Source of the DNA: Montifringilla adamsi
Lineage: Eukaryota > Chordata > Aves > Passeriformes > Passeridae
Direction: 5' to 3'
Length of the DNA: 64,000 bases
NCBI GenBank assembly: GCA_017590115.1
Contig: JAGGNK010003113.1
Location: forward strand, 546,209-610,208
The notes below the pieces were generated by a model that was not told the origin of the DNA, made no database searches, and saw nothing but the letters and a program-made list of their open reading frames with translations. Positions 35,701 to 47,129 of this stretch are shown here, one piece after another. Each line of letters begins with the position of its first letter. Within the stretch, counting starts at the first letter, position 1. A program made the position numbers and the translations under genes.

Positions 35701-37575
35701 AGAAAATGTGTGCTCCATGCCTGAACTCTGCCCATAGGTTTAAATTCATCTTTAGATAAATCCTGCAGCAAGGTCCTTCCCTGTATCCGGAAAGACATGG
35801 TAGAAATAGCAGCTATTAACTCATTTGGAAAAACTTCATTACAATAAATTCTTTGAGCAGAACTGTGTAAAGAGAATTGCACTGTGTGCATAAATGGTCA
35901 GGCCTAGTGGATTGTCTTTTTCATGTTCCCAGGAGGATGGAGCAGCTTTCTCCGAGAGCTCAAAAAATTCCCTGAACCAGGAAGCTGAAGCACAGCAGGT
36001 GGAGGTGTCAGAGGTGTGTGTCCTAAGCTGATGGCCTTGCCTTGTTTCAGAAGAGAACCCTGTTTCTAAAAAAAAAAAAAAAGCATCATGAACTTACAGG
36101 GAGTTTTGCTTCCTGTGAGAAGGAAATAATTTCTTCAACCTTGCTGGTTCTGAGGATGCTCAGGTACTCTGAAACCAGGGCAGTGAGCTGCAGGCTTCAG
36201 AGGTTAAGCCCAAAATCCCAAGCCAAATATTTGAATATCTCTTTAAGCTCCTGGCCAGTCCAAATCCTGTCAGAATCCAAGTCCCACAGAGCAGTACCTG
36301 GCTGTGGAGCTGCCTCACTGGGACCATGTCTATGCTGCACCTGAGCTACAGAACAAAGCACACAGGTTCTTTCCTTTGTTCCACACAGCCTTGTATGAGC
36401 ACAGAGGTGTCAGAGGTTCCAGATTCCCTGAGTTTGGCCATCCAGATATCCAGCTCCATCTGGATTTTCAGCCTGGAACTCCTGTCCTTTTTCTCGTGGT
36501 GTGTGACTTTTTCCACACCCTGACTAACTTCCTGTTTACTTCCTCTCAAGGAGCAAACAACGACTGGGAAAGACAATGAAGAAATAAGATGGGGCAAAAG
36601 AACTCTTCGGCTACAAAGAGCTTTACAGGTACCAGTGCTGGATTTTGTTATTAGATACCAAAAGCTGGTGTTGATTTCAGCTGGACCATGTTAGAAAAGC
36701 TCTTCTTTCTACTGTCCATTGTGTCTCTGCCTTTCACTGGCAGCATGTGCTTTTTTTGGTATTTCTGTGGAAAATCAGGCTTCTGGGTGCTTGATGTGTG
36801 GTGTTCCTTTCCACAGCTGCTGGAATTACTAGAATTTTCTGAATGCTCTTTTTCTTGAATGTATTTCAAAGGTTCTGTGCAAATAGTAAATAAATATTTA
36901 CACCTGAATACAGCCTTTAAAAAACAAGAGATAACTGAGCCCAAAGAATTGCTCAATTATATTTATTGTTATCAATCACAAAGCATGATGGAAGCACTCC
37001 ACTGGTGTAATGGAATTCGGTGGAATTGTAGATTTTAGTAACACACATAAGTACCAACACTATTATGGTGTTAAAATACTAAGAGTCATTTCTATAATCA
37101 CAGATGGAATGTAGCCAGAGAGGTTGTGGGCTCCCCGTCTCTGGAAGTGTTCAAGGCCAGGTTGGATGGGGTTTGGAACAACCTTGTCTGGTTGAAGGCG
37201 TGTTTAAGGTCCCTTCCAACCCAAACCAGTGTGTTCTTCCATGATTCTATGGAGATTGGATCCTATTTGAGGCATTCAGGCAGAGATATTCCCTCTATGC
37301 AGTGCTCTCTGTTTGGACTCCATGGGCTCCAGTTTTACTGGTAGAGAAGCTGACCTGACTGATTTCTCATTTCCCTCACGCAGCAACTGAAGAGATCAGG
37401 CGTGTGTTCCTTCAGTTTCCGGGAGCTCTGCCGGAGAAACAACCGGAAAGAAGCTGCAGCCACATTTTACATCTTCCTGGTGCTGAAGAAGCACCAGGTC
37501 CTCGAGCTGCGGCAGCCCGAGCCCTTCGCTGACCTCACTGCCACTGCTGGGCCCATGTTTGACAAGATCACATAA
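26739..37575 (+). CDS. RAD21L1: Meiotic cohesin kleisin RAD21-like 1
   Basis: Thirteen coding exons: 26739-26882, 27042-27171, 28638-28737, 29700-29806, 30183-30368, 30977-31078, 32060-32170, 33194-33423, 34262-34364, 35090-35229, 35933-36013, 36551-36628, 37384-37575. Phases join to about 567 codons plus TAA (human about 556). It is a germ-line kleisin that closes the SMC ring in meiotic prophase. Residues 1 to about 105 are the Rad21/Rec8 N-terminal domain ([33 protein letters not shown]). EALR at 165-168 fits the separase ExxR consensus. Residues 505-567 are the C-terminal winged helix ([30 protein letters not shown]) that binds the SMC1 head. [10 protein letters not shown] (exon 8) is very basic. 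The exon 11 end is uncertain: GT at 35999 gives a form five codons shorter. The middle is poorly conserved, so exons 9-11 are less certain than the ends. Confidence 0.93.
27692..27925 (-). mobile_element. CR1 3' fragment in RAD21L1 intron 2
   Basis: Antisense CR1 end: 'tcacagaattatagaatcac', 'catttaggctggaaaagccc', 'ccctccagggatggtgactc', 'aagaaattttccttaatatg'. About 230 bases. Confidence 0.9.
28040..28215 (+). mobile_element. Degraded CR1 3' fragment in RAD21L1 intron 2
   Basis: CR1-like order with many changes: 'gctgtgaaatctccatcaac' followed by 'ggttgggttggacgaccttg' and 'ttccaggattctctgattcc'. Confidence 0.55.
31420..31465 (+). mobile_element. Short CR1 3' remnant in RAD21L1 intron 6
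   Basis: 'cttaaaaggtcttttccaac' followed by 'agaaacaattctgtgcttct' resembles the last 40 bases of CR1. Nothing upstream is clearly CR1. Confidence 0.45.
32485..32519. repeat. Near-perfect 35-base palindrome in RAD21L1 intron 7
   Basis: Two 17-base arms (32485-32501, beginning 'ttaaatataaaagtcac', and its exact reverse complement at 32503-32519) are separated by one base. It is AT-rich, able to form a cruciform or hairpin, and has no mismatches in the arms. Confidence 0.9.
35644..35696. repeat. 28-base-period direct duplication in RAD21L1 intron 10
   Basis: 'taatgttgaaaagtgatgaa' and following bases occur at 35644 and again at 35672 with identical sequence for 25 bases. Confidence 0.8.
37100..37255 (+). 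mobile_element. CR1 3' end in RAD21L1 last intron
   Basis: 'ctggaagtgttcaaggccag', 'gttggatggggtttggaaca', 'cccttccaacccaaaccagt' and 'tccatgattctatgg' are typical of CR1 3' termini. Confidence 0.85.
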
Positions 37576-38465
37576 ACTGATCAAAATACAGCTTAGGTTG
37601 CATTTTCCAGCAAATCGTTTTCCTGGAAAAAGAATGGAATGCCTTGTCAAGCTGTGGGAGATGAGCAGAGCTCCCTGTCCTCTACACCACCCAGTCATGG
37701 CTGGTGCAGGGATCCTGCCCCAGGTGATCACTACAGGGATTATTATTAATATTTATAGTTACATGATGAGTTATAGTTATACAGTATGTTAATAAAATAC
37801 CATTAAAATATATGTTCTACATAAGAGATTTACATTGTGAAGGATTTTATGAAAATCCTCAAAAGAATTTTATAAAAATCCTCAAAGGAATTTTATAAAA
37901 GTCCTTCAAAACCTTTCTCAGGGACTACTTTTGAAGCTTAAATTATTTTTTACAAGCCTTGTGTCTGTTAATTTTCTAATACCATCAGTAAGTTATCTGT
38001 TTAGTCTCTGTAGAAAAAAAAAATTTAGACTATTTAGAATTGTTCCTGTCAAAGACTGTTCAGTATTTCATATTTTAAGATCTAGCAGGGTAGTGTCTCC
38101 AGTGTTGCTTTTGTGTGTTCAGGCAGACAGAGGTTACACTGGCCGTACAAGAGTCCAGAAGATGCAGCAAGAAATTCTATTTCCTAGAAATCCTGCATTT
38201 TCAGATTTCACAGAGCTTTTTAACTTATTAACACCTTTATTCAGGTGCAGATGTATTTAAAAATGGATGTTAACTGAAATATTATTAGCTCTTTGCATTT
38301 TAATCTAATTTAGGATAAATTTTATCCCTTTTACTGTCATTTTCTGAAGCTGTTGGTTTCCAGCTGCCTCCCACCTGGAGGAGGGATGATCGTGCCCCAC
38401 TCAGCTGCTTCGGTGCTGTGGGGACATCACTGTTCCTTCATGTGGAATCAATAAAAATCAGAAGA
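37576..38465 (+). other. RAD21L1: RAD21L1 3'UTR and downstream poly(A) signals
   Basis: AATAAA at 37791-37796 lies about 215 bases after the stop and is the likeliest end. Another at 38450-38455 is followed by a TG-rich stretch ('gcttgttggtgtttattgtg') and could end a longer form. A 22-base imperfect repeat lies between them (37838-37909). Confidence 0.5.
37838..37909. repeat. Three imperfect ~22-base tandem repeats
   Basis: Units of the pattern 'attttataaaaatcctcaaa' occur three times in a row downstream of RAD21L1. Confidence 0.75.
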
Positions 38466-40010
38466 TGTTTCCTTTGCTTGTTGGTGTTTATTGTGAAGGA
38501 TCAAATCCTATGGCTTCATCTCAGGGTCAGAGAATTGGTGGTTTTACTTTAAATGGGAAAGGATGGGTGGTGCTGTCACCTGACTTCCAGGTGTTCACTC
38601 ACCTCAGTGACACCCTGTTTCTCTGGGCCCACTAATGTGTGTGGTTCCTGTCCCAGAGGATTTGGGGAGGTTTGGTTTTGAGGGTCTGTTTAAGGGAGTA
38701 AAATGGCTTTAAAAGAGGTGGAGCCCCAGTGTGGGGCATGGAGTGGCCACTGGCTGTGGGGGTGTTCCAGATGAGTGTCCCTTCTGAACAGGAATATTTG
38801 AGTAAATAAATATTGGGCCTTTGCTGCTGTTCTTGGAGGGGTTCCTTTTCTGCGTGTAAGGAAGGGAAAATCATCCCTGTATGGTAAAAACTTCTCAGTT
38901 TTCTGCAAAAGAAATGCTGGTTTTGGGTGGGAATAGGAACAGGGCTCAGGCTAAGACTGGAACCAAGGGCAGCTCATCTTTTCTTTATAGCAGGCCTGGC
39001 ACTTCCAAAGCTAGGTGCTGACCTGGGAAAAGGGTTTGGGTTCGGTGAAAACCTCTCTCTCTTCCCCTGCAGCAGGCCCAATCTCCCTGGAGTGGTGTTC
39101 CCACTCTTCAGGTGAGAGTATCCTGGGAGACCAAGCACTGCAGACTGCAGAGGGAAGGAGAAACCATTTTTCTTTCCCAAAAGCCATCAGGAATGACTCT
39201 GCATCTCACAGCAGAGCTGCTGCCTGTGCCACATGGTCAGAGCTGCTCCAGTGGCAGCAGCTGTGATAACTCATTAATTTTCCTTTCAAGGAGAGAGGCT
39301 GTGCGTTGGATTCACTGGGAAAGAGGGAAACAAAAGGCAGCTGGAGGCGGGCAGGAAAAAATGGGAGGCAGGATATATATATACACTGAAAACAGTCTGT
39401 GTGTTGGGATAAATGAGGTACAAATCATGCAGGAAATAGCGCTGGAAGAAAGACTGACATGTATTTACCAAACAGGTTTGTCAAAACTCTGGAATAACCA
39501 TGGGGGAGTGACAAAGGGAGCTGGGAATGTCTGGGAAGCACAATGGGCCTCGGCTCCAGACCCAAACTGGGCACAGGCTTTACTCTGGCTGTGAATATTT
39601 CCCACATTAACATTTCCCTCCATAAATCCGTATGTGGATCCACACAGGCTGGATGTTTGTAGCACAAGCAGCGCATCTCTGATGCTCCTGGTCCCCACGG
39701 GGGTGTCCGCAGCCGACCTTGGGCGCTCCTGGCCGCGGGCATGGAGCCCCCCAGGAGCCGGAGCCCCGCTGCTCCCCGCACAGGCTGCAGGACGTGGCGC
39801 GGGGGCTCCCGAGACGTTTCCTCAGCAAATAATTTGGGAAGGTTGATCTTGACAGTTACAGCAGGAAGCGTGTGGGAAGTGCCATGAGTAACCGGGCTGT
39901 GCTGGAGAACGGGACGTGCCGTGCCGTGCCGTGCCAGTCTCAGCCTCATCTCCCAAACCTCCCGGACGCCAGTCACAGCCCGGGACAGCAGCTCGGGGTG
40001 GCTGTTACTG
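38466..40010. other. Intergenic region between RAD21L1 and the SNPH 5' region
   Basis: No gene is supported. AT-rich island at about 39255-39295 ('ctgtgataactcattaattt'), a small CpG cluster at 39690-39800, and a short (GTGCC)n run at 39914-39930. Confidence 0.5.
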
Positions 40011-40019
40011 CTTCTCCAC

Positions 40020-40160
40020 CCCAGCTCCGGCGATTAGGGCTGAGCCAGAGGGATTGAAATGGGGCACAGAATTCCGGTTATTTAATGACTTTACTTTATG
40101 AAAGCGCGTCACTAATTAGAGGCAGGGATCTCCTCAGAGCTGGACTGCTTAAAATGAACA
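40020..40160. promoter_or_regulatory. Candidate conserved element next to a CpG island
   Basis: AT-balanced stretch with 'ggttatttaatgactttact' and 'gcgcgtcactaattagaggc', directly before the CpG island at 40160. The composition suggests constraint. Function is inferred. Confidence 0.3.
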
Positions 40161-40680
40161 CTACAACGCTGGGGGGGGGGGACTCCAAGGGCCGGGTGGC
40201 CGCAGCGCGGGGCAGCCCCGGCTGCCCCCCTTCCCTTCCTCCTCCTCCTCCTCCTCCGGGGTTACGCGGGGCGAGGAGCCCAGGGCCAGCGGGCACAGGG
40301 CACACCCGGCCCGCGGGCCTTCACAGACGGGGAGGGACCCCAAAACCCGGCTGGTTTCTTTTTTTTTGAGGTGGTTGTGCCGCTCCGGCAGAGGGGAGTT
40401 GCCATAGAAACGGGGGGAAACCCGGCGGGGGGGACGGGGGGAGGCACCCGCGGCGCCGTCGCTTTAAGATCGCAGAGGAGGGAGCAAATTACGCAGCTGC
40501 ACGGCTCATCCCTCCCTCCCTCCCTCNNNNNNNNNNNNNNNNNNNNNNNNNNNNNNNNNNNNNNNGGGGGTGGGGGGTGGAAGCGGGGGGGTTCCCGGGG
40601 CACAGGGTGCTCGGGGCGGGTCACGCATCGGGCCCGCAGCACACCCGCATTGCGTGTGCCAGACCCCCGCGGCACACACC
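40160..40680 (+). promoter_or_regulatory. CpG island, probable SNPH 5' promoter region
   Basis: CpG-dense and G-run-rich (for example a run of about eleven G near 40171, and several G-blocks at 40410-40445 with G-quadruplex potential). It is the nearest CpG island upstream of SNPH and on the expected side, so it may hold a non-coding first exon. The assembly gap interrupts it. Assignment to SNPH is inferred from position only. Confidence 0.4.
40527..40565. other. Assembly gap (39 N)
   Basis: A run of N flanked by CCCTCCCT repeats on the left and a G-rich tract on the right. The true length may differ from 39. Confidence 0.99.
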
Positions 40681-41400
40681 AGACCCGTACTGCTGCACCA
40701 GAGCCCACGGCATGCGCTGGACCCCCACGGCACCCACTGCACCCATGCCTGACTTGCCAGACCCGTGTCTTATGTACCCTGACCCACACTGCAAAGCCAC
40801 CTGGACCCCCACCACACCCACCTGTCCTGCTTCACAGCCCTGGATGCATGTGACATGCACTAGACCCAAACAGCAGCATCCGGCACGCATTGCACTCACC
40901 AGACCTGCACTGCACTCGCCAGACCCACATCTCATGCACCTGACCCACTTCACGTGCACCAGACCCTCCCTGCACACCCCAGACCCACATTACATACACC
41001 GGACCCTCCCTGTATCCCAAGTCCCACATCACACCAGACCCATATCTCATTGCACCAGACCCTCCCTGCAAGCAGTAGACCCTCACTGCAAGCACCAGAC
41101 CCACATCTCATGCACCAGACCCTCAGTGCAAGCACCAGACCCTCACTGGACACCCCAGACCCACATCTCATGCACCAGACCCTCACTGCAAGCACCAGAC
41201 CCACATCTCATGCACCAGACCCTCACTGCAAGCACCAGACCCACATCTCATGCACCAGACCCTCCCTGCAAGCACCAACCCCATGGCACATGGGTCAGAC
41301 CCACATCACGTGCACCAGACCATCCCTGCACACCCCGAACCCTCCTTGCACGCCCCAAACCCACATCTCATGCACCAGACTCTCCCTTCAAGCACAAACC
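40640..41400. repeat. Minisatellite with ~20/40-base CACCAGACCC units
   Basis: About 750 bases of repeats centred on 'gcaccagaccc', alternating 'cacatctcatgcaccagacc' and 'ctcactgcaagcaccagacc' subunits to give a 40-base higher-order period, most regular at 41085-41270. Long open frames on both strands follow from the repeat lacking stops and are not genes. Confidence 0.92.
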
Positions 41401-42065
41401 CCATATCTGCTCATGCAGCATCCCAAAGTGTCTCTGGCACCATGGGGTATTGCAGGAGCTGGGGCTGCTCTGCAATTGACATTTTATTATTTAATGGCTT
41501 CATGCTCCATCTCCGAAGGGACACAGGAACACCCCAGCGGGTTGATGAGCCGGGTGTTCTGTTCTCTCCTCCCCACAAGGTCAGCGCTGTGACTGTCACA
41601 CAGAAACCCACTGCTGGCTGTCTGTTCTGCTTATAAAATCCCAGTGTTCCCACCCTCTCTGGGCAACAGGCACGTTGTGCTGTGACCGTGTGCCAGACGA
41701 TGCAAATCCTGGTGTCCGGGGGTCGCAGGGTGGGGGTCAGAGGGGCAGTGCCCGCGCTCCCTTCTCAGAGGAGCTGCAGCGGGCTGAGGCAGGAGATGTG
41801 GTGTGTGGTTAAAGTAGGCCATTCCAGCGGTGTGGAGAGCAGGGCTAATCCCCCGGCACCGCCGTCATTCCCAGCCCTCGCTCAAGGTGGATGGTGGTTA
41901 GGGGAGACCTGCTTCCGCCGCGCCGAGGCACGGAGGGGAGGCGGAGCTGTTGCACTGGAAGCTGGGTTTGTCTTCCAGGTTTTTTGCCTTTGTATCTCGA
42001 AGGAGTGGGCTGTTCCTTCTGCTTCACACAGCTCAGCTCGGCTCCTGCCAGAGCACCTCTGCAGG

Positions 42066-42124
42066 ATGGGCTGTGCAGTGAGATGTCACCTCCATCCCAT
42101 CCTGCTGACCTTCCTGGCCCGGGG
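42066..42124 (+). other. Candidate short first exon with hydrophobic N-terminus
   Basis: ATG at 42066 starts MGCAVRCHLHPILLTFLAR and meets a GTGAGA donor in the run 'ccggggtgagacc'. A TATAAAA lies about 430 bases upstream. No further exon was found, so this is weak. Confidence 0.1.
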
Positions 42125-42599
42125 TGAGACCACGGGGTCTGCATCCTGAGTGTCCCACTCCTGCTCTCATGCTGCTACAGCACTTGTCATGGAGCTCTTT
42201 TCCCATTTCTCTTTGGCTCCAGAGTCCCCAGCGAGAGCCCAGCCTTCACCCTCTGGTCAAGCACCTTATTTTCAGTTGATGAGGGCTGGGAATTGCCACC
42301 TCCCCATTTGGAGTTGCAGCCAGGTCAGCTGGAAAAGTGATGAGCTGCATAACCCGAGCTTTCCAAATGGTGTCTGTTTTCCTGTAATCTCTGGATGTCA
42401 ACTCAGCGTTTTATAACAAACAGGAGAATAAAAGGAGATGCTCCTGCCTTTTGGAATGGGATACAGGCACTCTTAGCAACATTGATTTTTCTGGTGGTGT
42501 TGCATAAATACCCCATGGGGTTTGTCTCTGCTTGTGCCCCGAGCACTCGGCTCTGCCCTGAGCTGGATTTAGCGGTGGCTTGGGCAGTGCTGGGTTAGC

Positions 42600-42655
42600 A
42601 GTTGGATTTGAAGGTATTAAAGGTATTTTCCTACCTAAATGGGTCTGTGATTCCA
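42600..42655 (+). mobile_element. Degraded CR1 3' terminus
   Basis: 'ttggatttgaaggtattaaa', 'ggtattttcctacctaaatg' and 'gggtctgtgattccatgatt' match the end of CR1 with several changes. Confidence 0.55.
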
Positions 42656-44504
42656 TGATTTCCCTCTGCCTGGGACCCAGGTGAAGCTTTGGGATGAACC
42701 CATCTACACTGGAGCAGAGGCTCCCAACCTCTGGAGATATTGCCACATCCTTGCAATCTTCTTGGAGCAAAAGCAAAACAATCCCTGTATCCCAAAAATC
42801 CCCCATGACAGGAGGAGAACATAGTCATGGATGTTTGCCCCCAGCTGCCCAGGTGGTGGTCCCAGTGCTGACCCCCTCCTGCACCAGGACTCCTGCCAGC
42901 CCTGGCTGCTGGATCCTGCTCTTTCCCATTTGACCCAGCTGTATCCCAATCCCTTTTCCAGTGCAAGCAGTCCTGGCCTTGCCACTGTCCAGGAACAAAG
43001 GCTCTGCCCCACGTCGGCTGCTGCTTGTTGGCCACATCCAGCTTATTTTTTTTGTGCTTATTTTTAGAGCGTAGAAAAGCAGAACCGGTGTCAGGAAGGC
43101 AGGGTAGGACTTTGGGAGCCCTTTTTGTCCCCTGGAAATACAAAGCTGTGGTTTCCTTCTCCATGTTCCCTCTGCTTTTAATCTTGCTCATCCTGGGAGG
43201 CTGAAGGTCCCCCCAGGGACCCATGGGGACACCACGGCTCCTCTCCCAGGTCTCTGCAGTGGGTGAAGCTGCTCTCAGACCTTTTGGCTCTGTGCCACCA
43301 TTGCCAAAGATTCCTCACACAGGATGTGCCAAGGGAAACACAGGAATCCAGCAGCAGGCAGGATGATGGGAGCCTGGACAAAGGAAGCAGTGAGCGAGAA
43401 ATCCAGGGAAATGTGGCAGCTGCTGGCACAGCAGTGTTGTGCTGAGGGCTGACACTGGCAGTGAGCTGCAGGCTCTCACACCTTCTCTCATGTTCCCTGT
43501 GGGGATGGGGTGAGCTGGCAGCAGCTGGATCCCTCTGGATCCCACAGAAGCTGAGCTTTGGAAGCTGATGGGAGCAAACTCTTGAGCCTGCAGCCATGAA
43601 ACCCTCAGAGGAACAAGCTGAGGAACCATTGGAGGCTTCACTGAGCCAGTGATGAGGGTCTCTCCAGAGTCCTGTGTCCCTGTTTCCCATGTGAGAAGCA
43701 TCTAGGAAGGGCCATACCTGCCCAGCCTGGTTTTTCCCTCACTGGCACAGCCAGGGGATCCAGCAAGGAATGGGGAAGTGGCAGGATTTGAGGCAAAGAA
43801 GCATCTCTGTGGGGCAGTGTTCCAGCTGAGCCTGGGGAAATCTTCCTCTGGGGCACCAGGGTGAGACCCCACTCTGTCACTGCTCTGCCATCTGTCACTG
43901 TCACAGTGTGATCAGTAGTTCAGCAGGAGCTGGGCACCCACCAGAAGATGAGCCCTGTGGTGTCACCCCTCTGGGACAGTGGCAGTGTGGGGGACTGGTC
44001 GTGATTCTGCATCCCAGCTCTCTGTGGGGGATCCTCTTTCTCATGCTGTAGCTCCAGCTGTTTCCTTAGCAAGGCCCATTGCTTTTATTTATCAGGAATT
44101 CTCCAGGCTAATTCCACTGCATGGAACAAACCCTGGTTTGTGCTGTTGTTTGTAAAAGCTCTGCCGTTCTGCTCCACGTGTGCTGGAGCCTCACAGGGAG
44201 TTTTGGTGGCAGCAGCACCAGAAACACGCTGGTCTTTGCAATGGGCAGTGTCCACCCTGCTCAGGCCTCAAGGTGCATTTCAGGGGATGTGCAGGGTGCT
44301 GGACCCCAGGCAGGTGGTGTGCCGGGCAGTCTCTGGATCTGGTGTAATTGGGAGTGTCAGACCCTGGCCCCTGCTGGCACTCCCAGGTAGGAAGGGCAGA
44401 CACGGGGGTGCTGTGCTGAGCAGGGTCCTGCTGCTCCCCCACTGTGGGGACAAGCCAGTGCCCCCCAAGTCACCTTGGTCTTGATCCATGAATTGTCCTG
44501 ACTG

Positions 44505-44890
44505 CCACTGCTGTGGAGACAGCTGAGAGCTGGTAGAGAAGAGGAGGCTCTGATGAGACCTTCAGAGCCTCTTCCACTGCCTAAAGGGGTTCCAAGAGAG
44601 CTGGAAAGAGACTTTGGACTAGGACATGGAGTGGCAGGGTACAGGGAATGGCTTCCCACTGCCAGAGGGAAGGGTTAGATGGGATATTTGGAAAAAATTC
44701 TTCCCTGTGAGGATGATGAGGCCCTGGCACAGGTTGCCCAGAGAAGCTGTGGATGCCCCATCTTTGGAAATGTTCAAGGCCAGGTTGGACAGGACTTGGA
44801 GCAACCTGGGATAGTGGAAGGTGTCCCTGCCCATGGCAGGGGGTTGGAATGAGATGGTCTTCAAGGTCCCTTCCAACCCAAACCATTCTC
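44505..44890 (+). mobile_element. CR1 LINE 3' end
   Basis: Sense CR1: 'ttccaagagagctggaaaga', 'ttgcccagagaagctgtgga', 'tgttcaaggccaggttggac', 'ccatggcagggggttggaat', 'cttccaacccaaaccattc'. About 385 bases and well preserved. Confidence 0.92.
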
Positions 44891-47129
44891 TTTTTAACCC
44901 CCTGCTACGGGCAGGGATGCCACCCACCAGACCAGGGTTAATCCTGGACTTCCCCTTGCTTTCCTGGTGGGGCTCCATTGGTGCTGCAACTGCTCATCCT
45001 GGTCCATCTGAGGGGGTAATTCTGAGTGCAGATCTATAATTTCCTCTGCCTTTAGTAGCCACATATCACGTGGGAAGGTGTGTGTTCAGCTTTGGTGCTG
45101 AATCTGCCCACCCTGCCTGTCCTGGGCAGCTTCTGGGCACAGTGAGGCTTCTGTGGAGACTGAAGTGGCCCAATGTTCCTTTGGGAATAATGACAATTTA
45201 TTATCACTGATTAAATTCTAGACACCCTGTGTGCTGTGGGAGGCATTAAGCCTTGGTGTGGGCACTAGGCAAGTCTGCAGCAGTGGGAAGAGGAGGAGGA
45301 AATGAGTTCCCCAGACATGAGGCCAAATCCAGGTGTCCCCACAGAGCCATTCCAGGCTGTGATGCTGGCAGCAGGTGCCTGGGGTGTGGTGTGGGGTGCT
45401 CTCAGGAGCCCCATGTGCTGGGTTCACACGTGCCATCTGCAGTGCTGGCACTTGCTGCTGTCAGTGGGCACAGAGGGACTCCAGCACAGAGCACTGTGGC
45501 ATGAGGGTGACCTTGACATGAGTGGGGAAGATGCAGGTACAGCTGAGCTGATGCTGGGCACCCCTGGGATTATATCAGATACCACTAGACTGCAGGGAGA
45601 GGGTGAGGAATCACCCCTCTCAAATCTCCCTACGTCCCTGCTCGAGAGCTGTGCTGCAGCCCATGAGGTGCTGCTGGAGGGTGACAGAGAATCCTGGAGG
45701 ATGCTCCTGCCAGCCTGAGGCCACGCACGGCTCTTGGTGGATGCTGATTCACGCTGCTGCAGTAGCAGAGCTTGCTGCCCACTTGGGAGCAGTGATCCAG
45801 CAGGACAGAACACTGCCTTCCCCTGCCCAGGTCATCTCCAGGCAAATCCATCCCAGGTGGGAGCAGCAGGATCCCCAAATCCTTCTTGCAGTGTCCCCGG
45901 GGTGCTGGCACCCCTCTGTCATGGGGCACTGTGCCTGCTGGGGCTTGGGACTTCACTGCACCAGTGCTCTGGGATTTTTGGTGCCCTGGTTTGGAGATCA
46001 GGGAGCAGCAAATCCTGGGCAGAGGAGGGACCTGGGCTGGCCAGTGTGGGCTTTGAGGTATCCTGGAAAAACAATAACCTGGGGTTGCAAATGTAGAAAG
46101 CTGCCCTGGGGTGAGCTGGATGTGCCCCCTTCCTGTTCTGCCTCCCCTGTTGTCCCACTCCTCGCGCTCCCCTGGAGCAGGGCCAGCAGCATGGAGTGTT
46201 TCCTGTCACCCATCGATTGTCTGTTGGCAGGTCCCATCTCCTGCATGGCTCTGCCAAAATCTGAGATAAATGCTGGCATTGTGAATAGGTCTGGGGATGG
46301 GGGGCCCCCCGTGCTGCCCCCATCCCTGTCACTCTCTGGCAGTCTGGGAGCACAGTGGGGATCCCAGCGGTGCCATGGGATGCTGGGCAGGATGTGGGTG
46401 CTGAGCAGATGCTTCCCTCACTCCCTCACATCCTGCGTGTGCCCGAGGTGCTGCAAGGCTCTGGATCTGGCCTATTTATTTACAGGAAAGCGGGCTCTGT
46501 GTTTCCCTAGGGATTAGCAGCTGCTGCCTCATCATGCAGGGATCTGTTCTTCCTCACCTGATTTCACTGCTGAATGGGGGATTTGCACTTAATTAAGGAA
46601 AAGCAGGCACGAAGCCCGCTGCAGGGAGAGCTGCCTGCCCGGGGAGCACCATGGCTGGGTCAGAGCCCTTGTACCCTCTCTGCCCCCAGTAATGCCCCCA
46701 CTGCAGGCACTCTGTGTCCCTGTGGCATTACCCTGCTTACTGACAGGGATGGCAATCTGGGAGCAGGGGGCAGTTTGTCCCATGATGAGAAAGGGGCTGC
46801 AGACCATGGGCAGGCATCTGCTCTGCTTCTGATCTGCCTTTTAAATTAAGAATACCCTTGCTCACAGGATCCTGGTGGGAGCACAGGCATGCAGCATTCT
46901 GGCATTTCTGGGCTATGGGAGACAAGTGGGAAGCACAGCCCAGATGTTCAGGGCATGTTGTCCTCATCAGTCCCTGTACTGGTGGCCCTGGGGACTATAC
47001 TGATGCTCTGGTGCCAGGGCTCACCCCACAGGGGCCCCATCTCATTCAGGGCCATTTTCCTGCATTCACCTGCTCTCTCTGTTCCTTTGCCTGCAGTTCC
47101 CTGTGCCCAGGAGCCGTGGCACTGTGGCC

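Larger units (their letters stand above)
41401..47110. other. SNPH upstream/first-intron region, no coding exon recognised
   Basis: If SNPH starts at the 40-kb CpG island this is its long first intron. It holds a TATAAAA at 41632-41638, a signal-peptide-like short exon candidate at 42066-42124, CR1 fragments at 42600-42655 and 44505-44890, and AT-rich islands near 45015-45070 and 45185-45225. Confidence 0.45.

Noticed and set aside
36380..36520. Possible extra RAD21L1 exon between exons 11 and 12
   Set aside because: An acceptor-like tract precedes an open stretch, but there is no similarity to the kleisin and no convincing donor; the gene joins correctly without it.
40577..41592. Long open frames of His/Thr/Pro-rich repeats
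   Set aside because: They are translations of the CACCAGACCC minisatellite and occur in several frames and on both strands.
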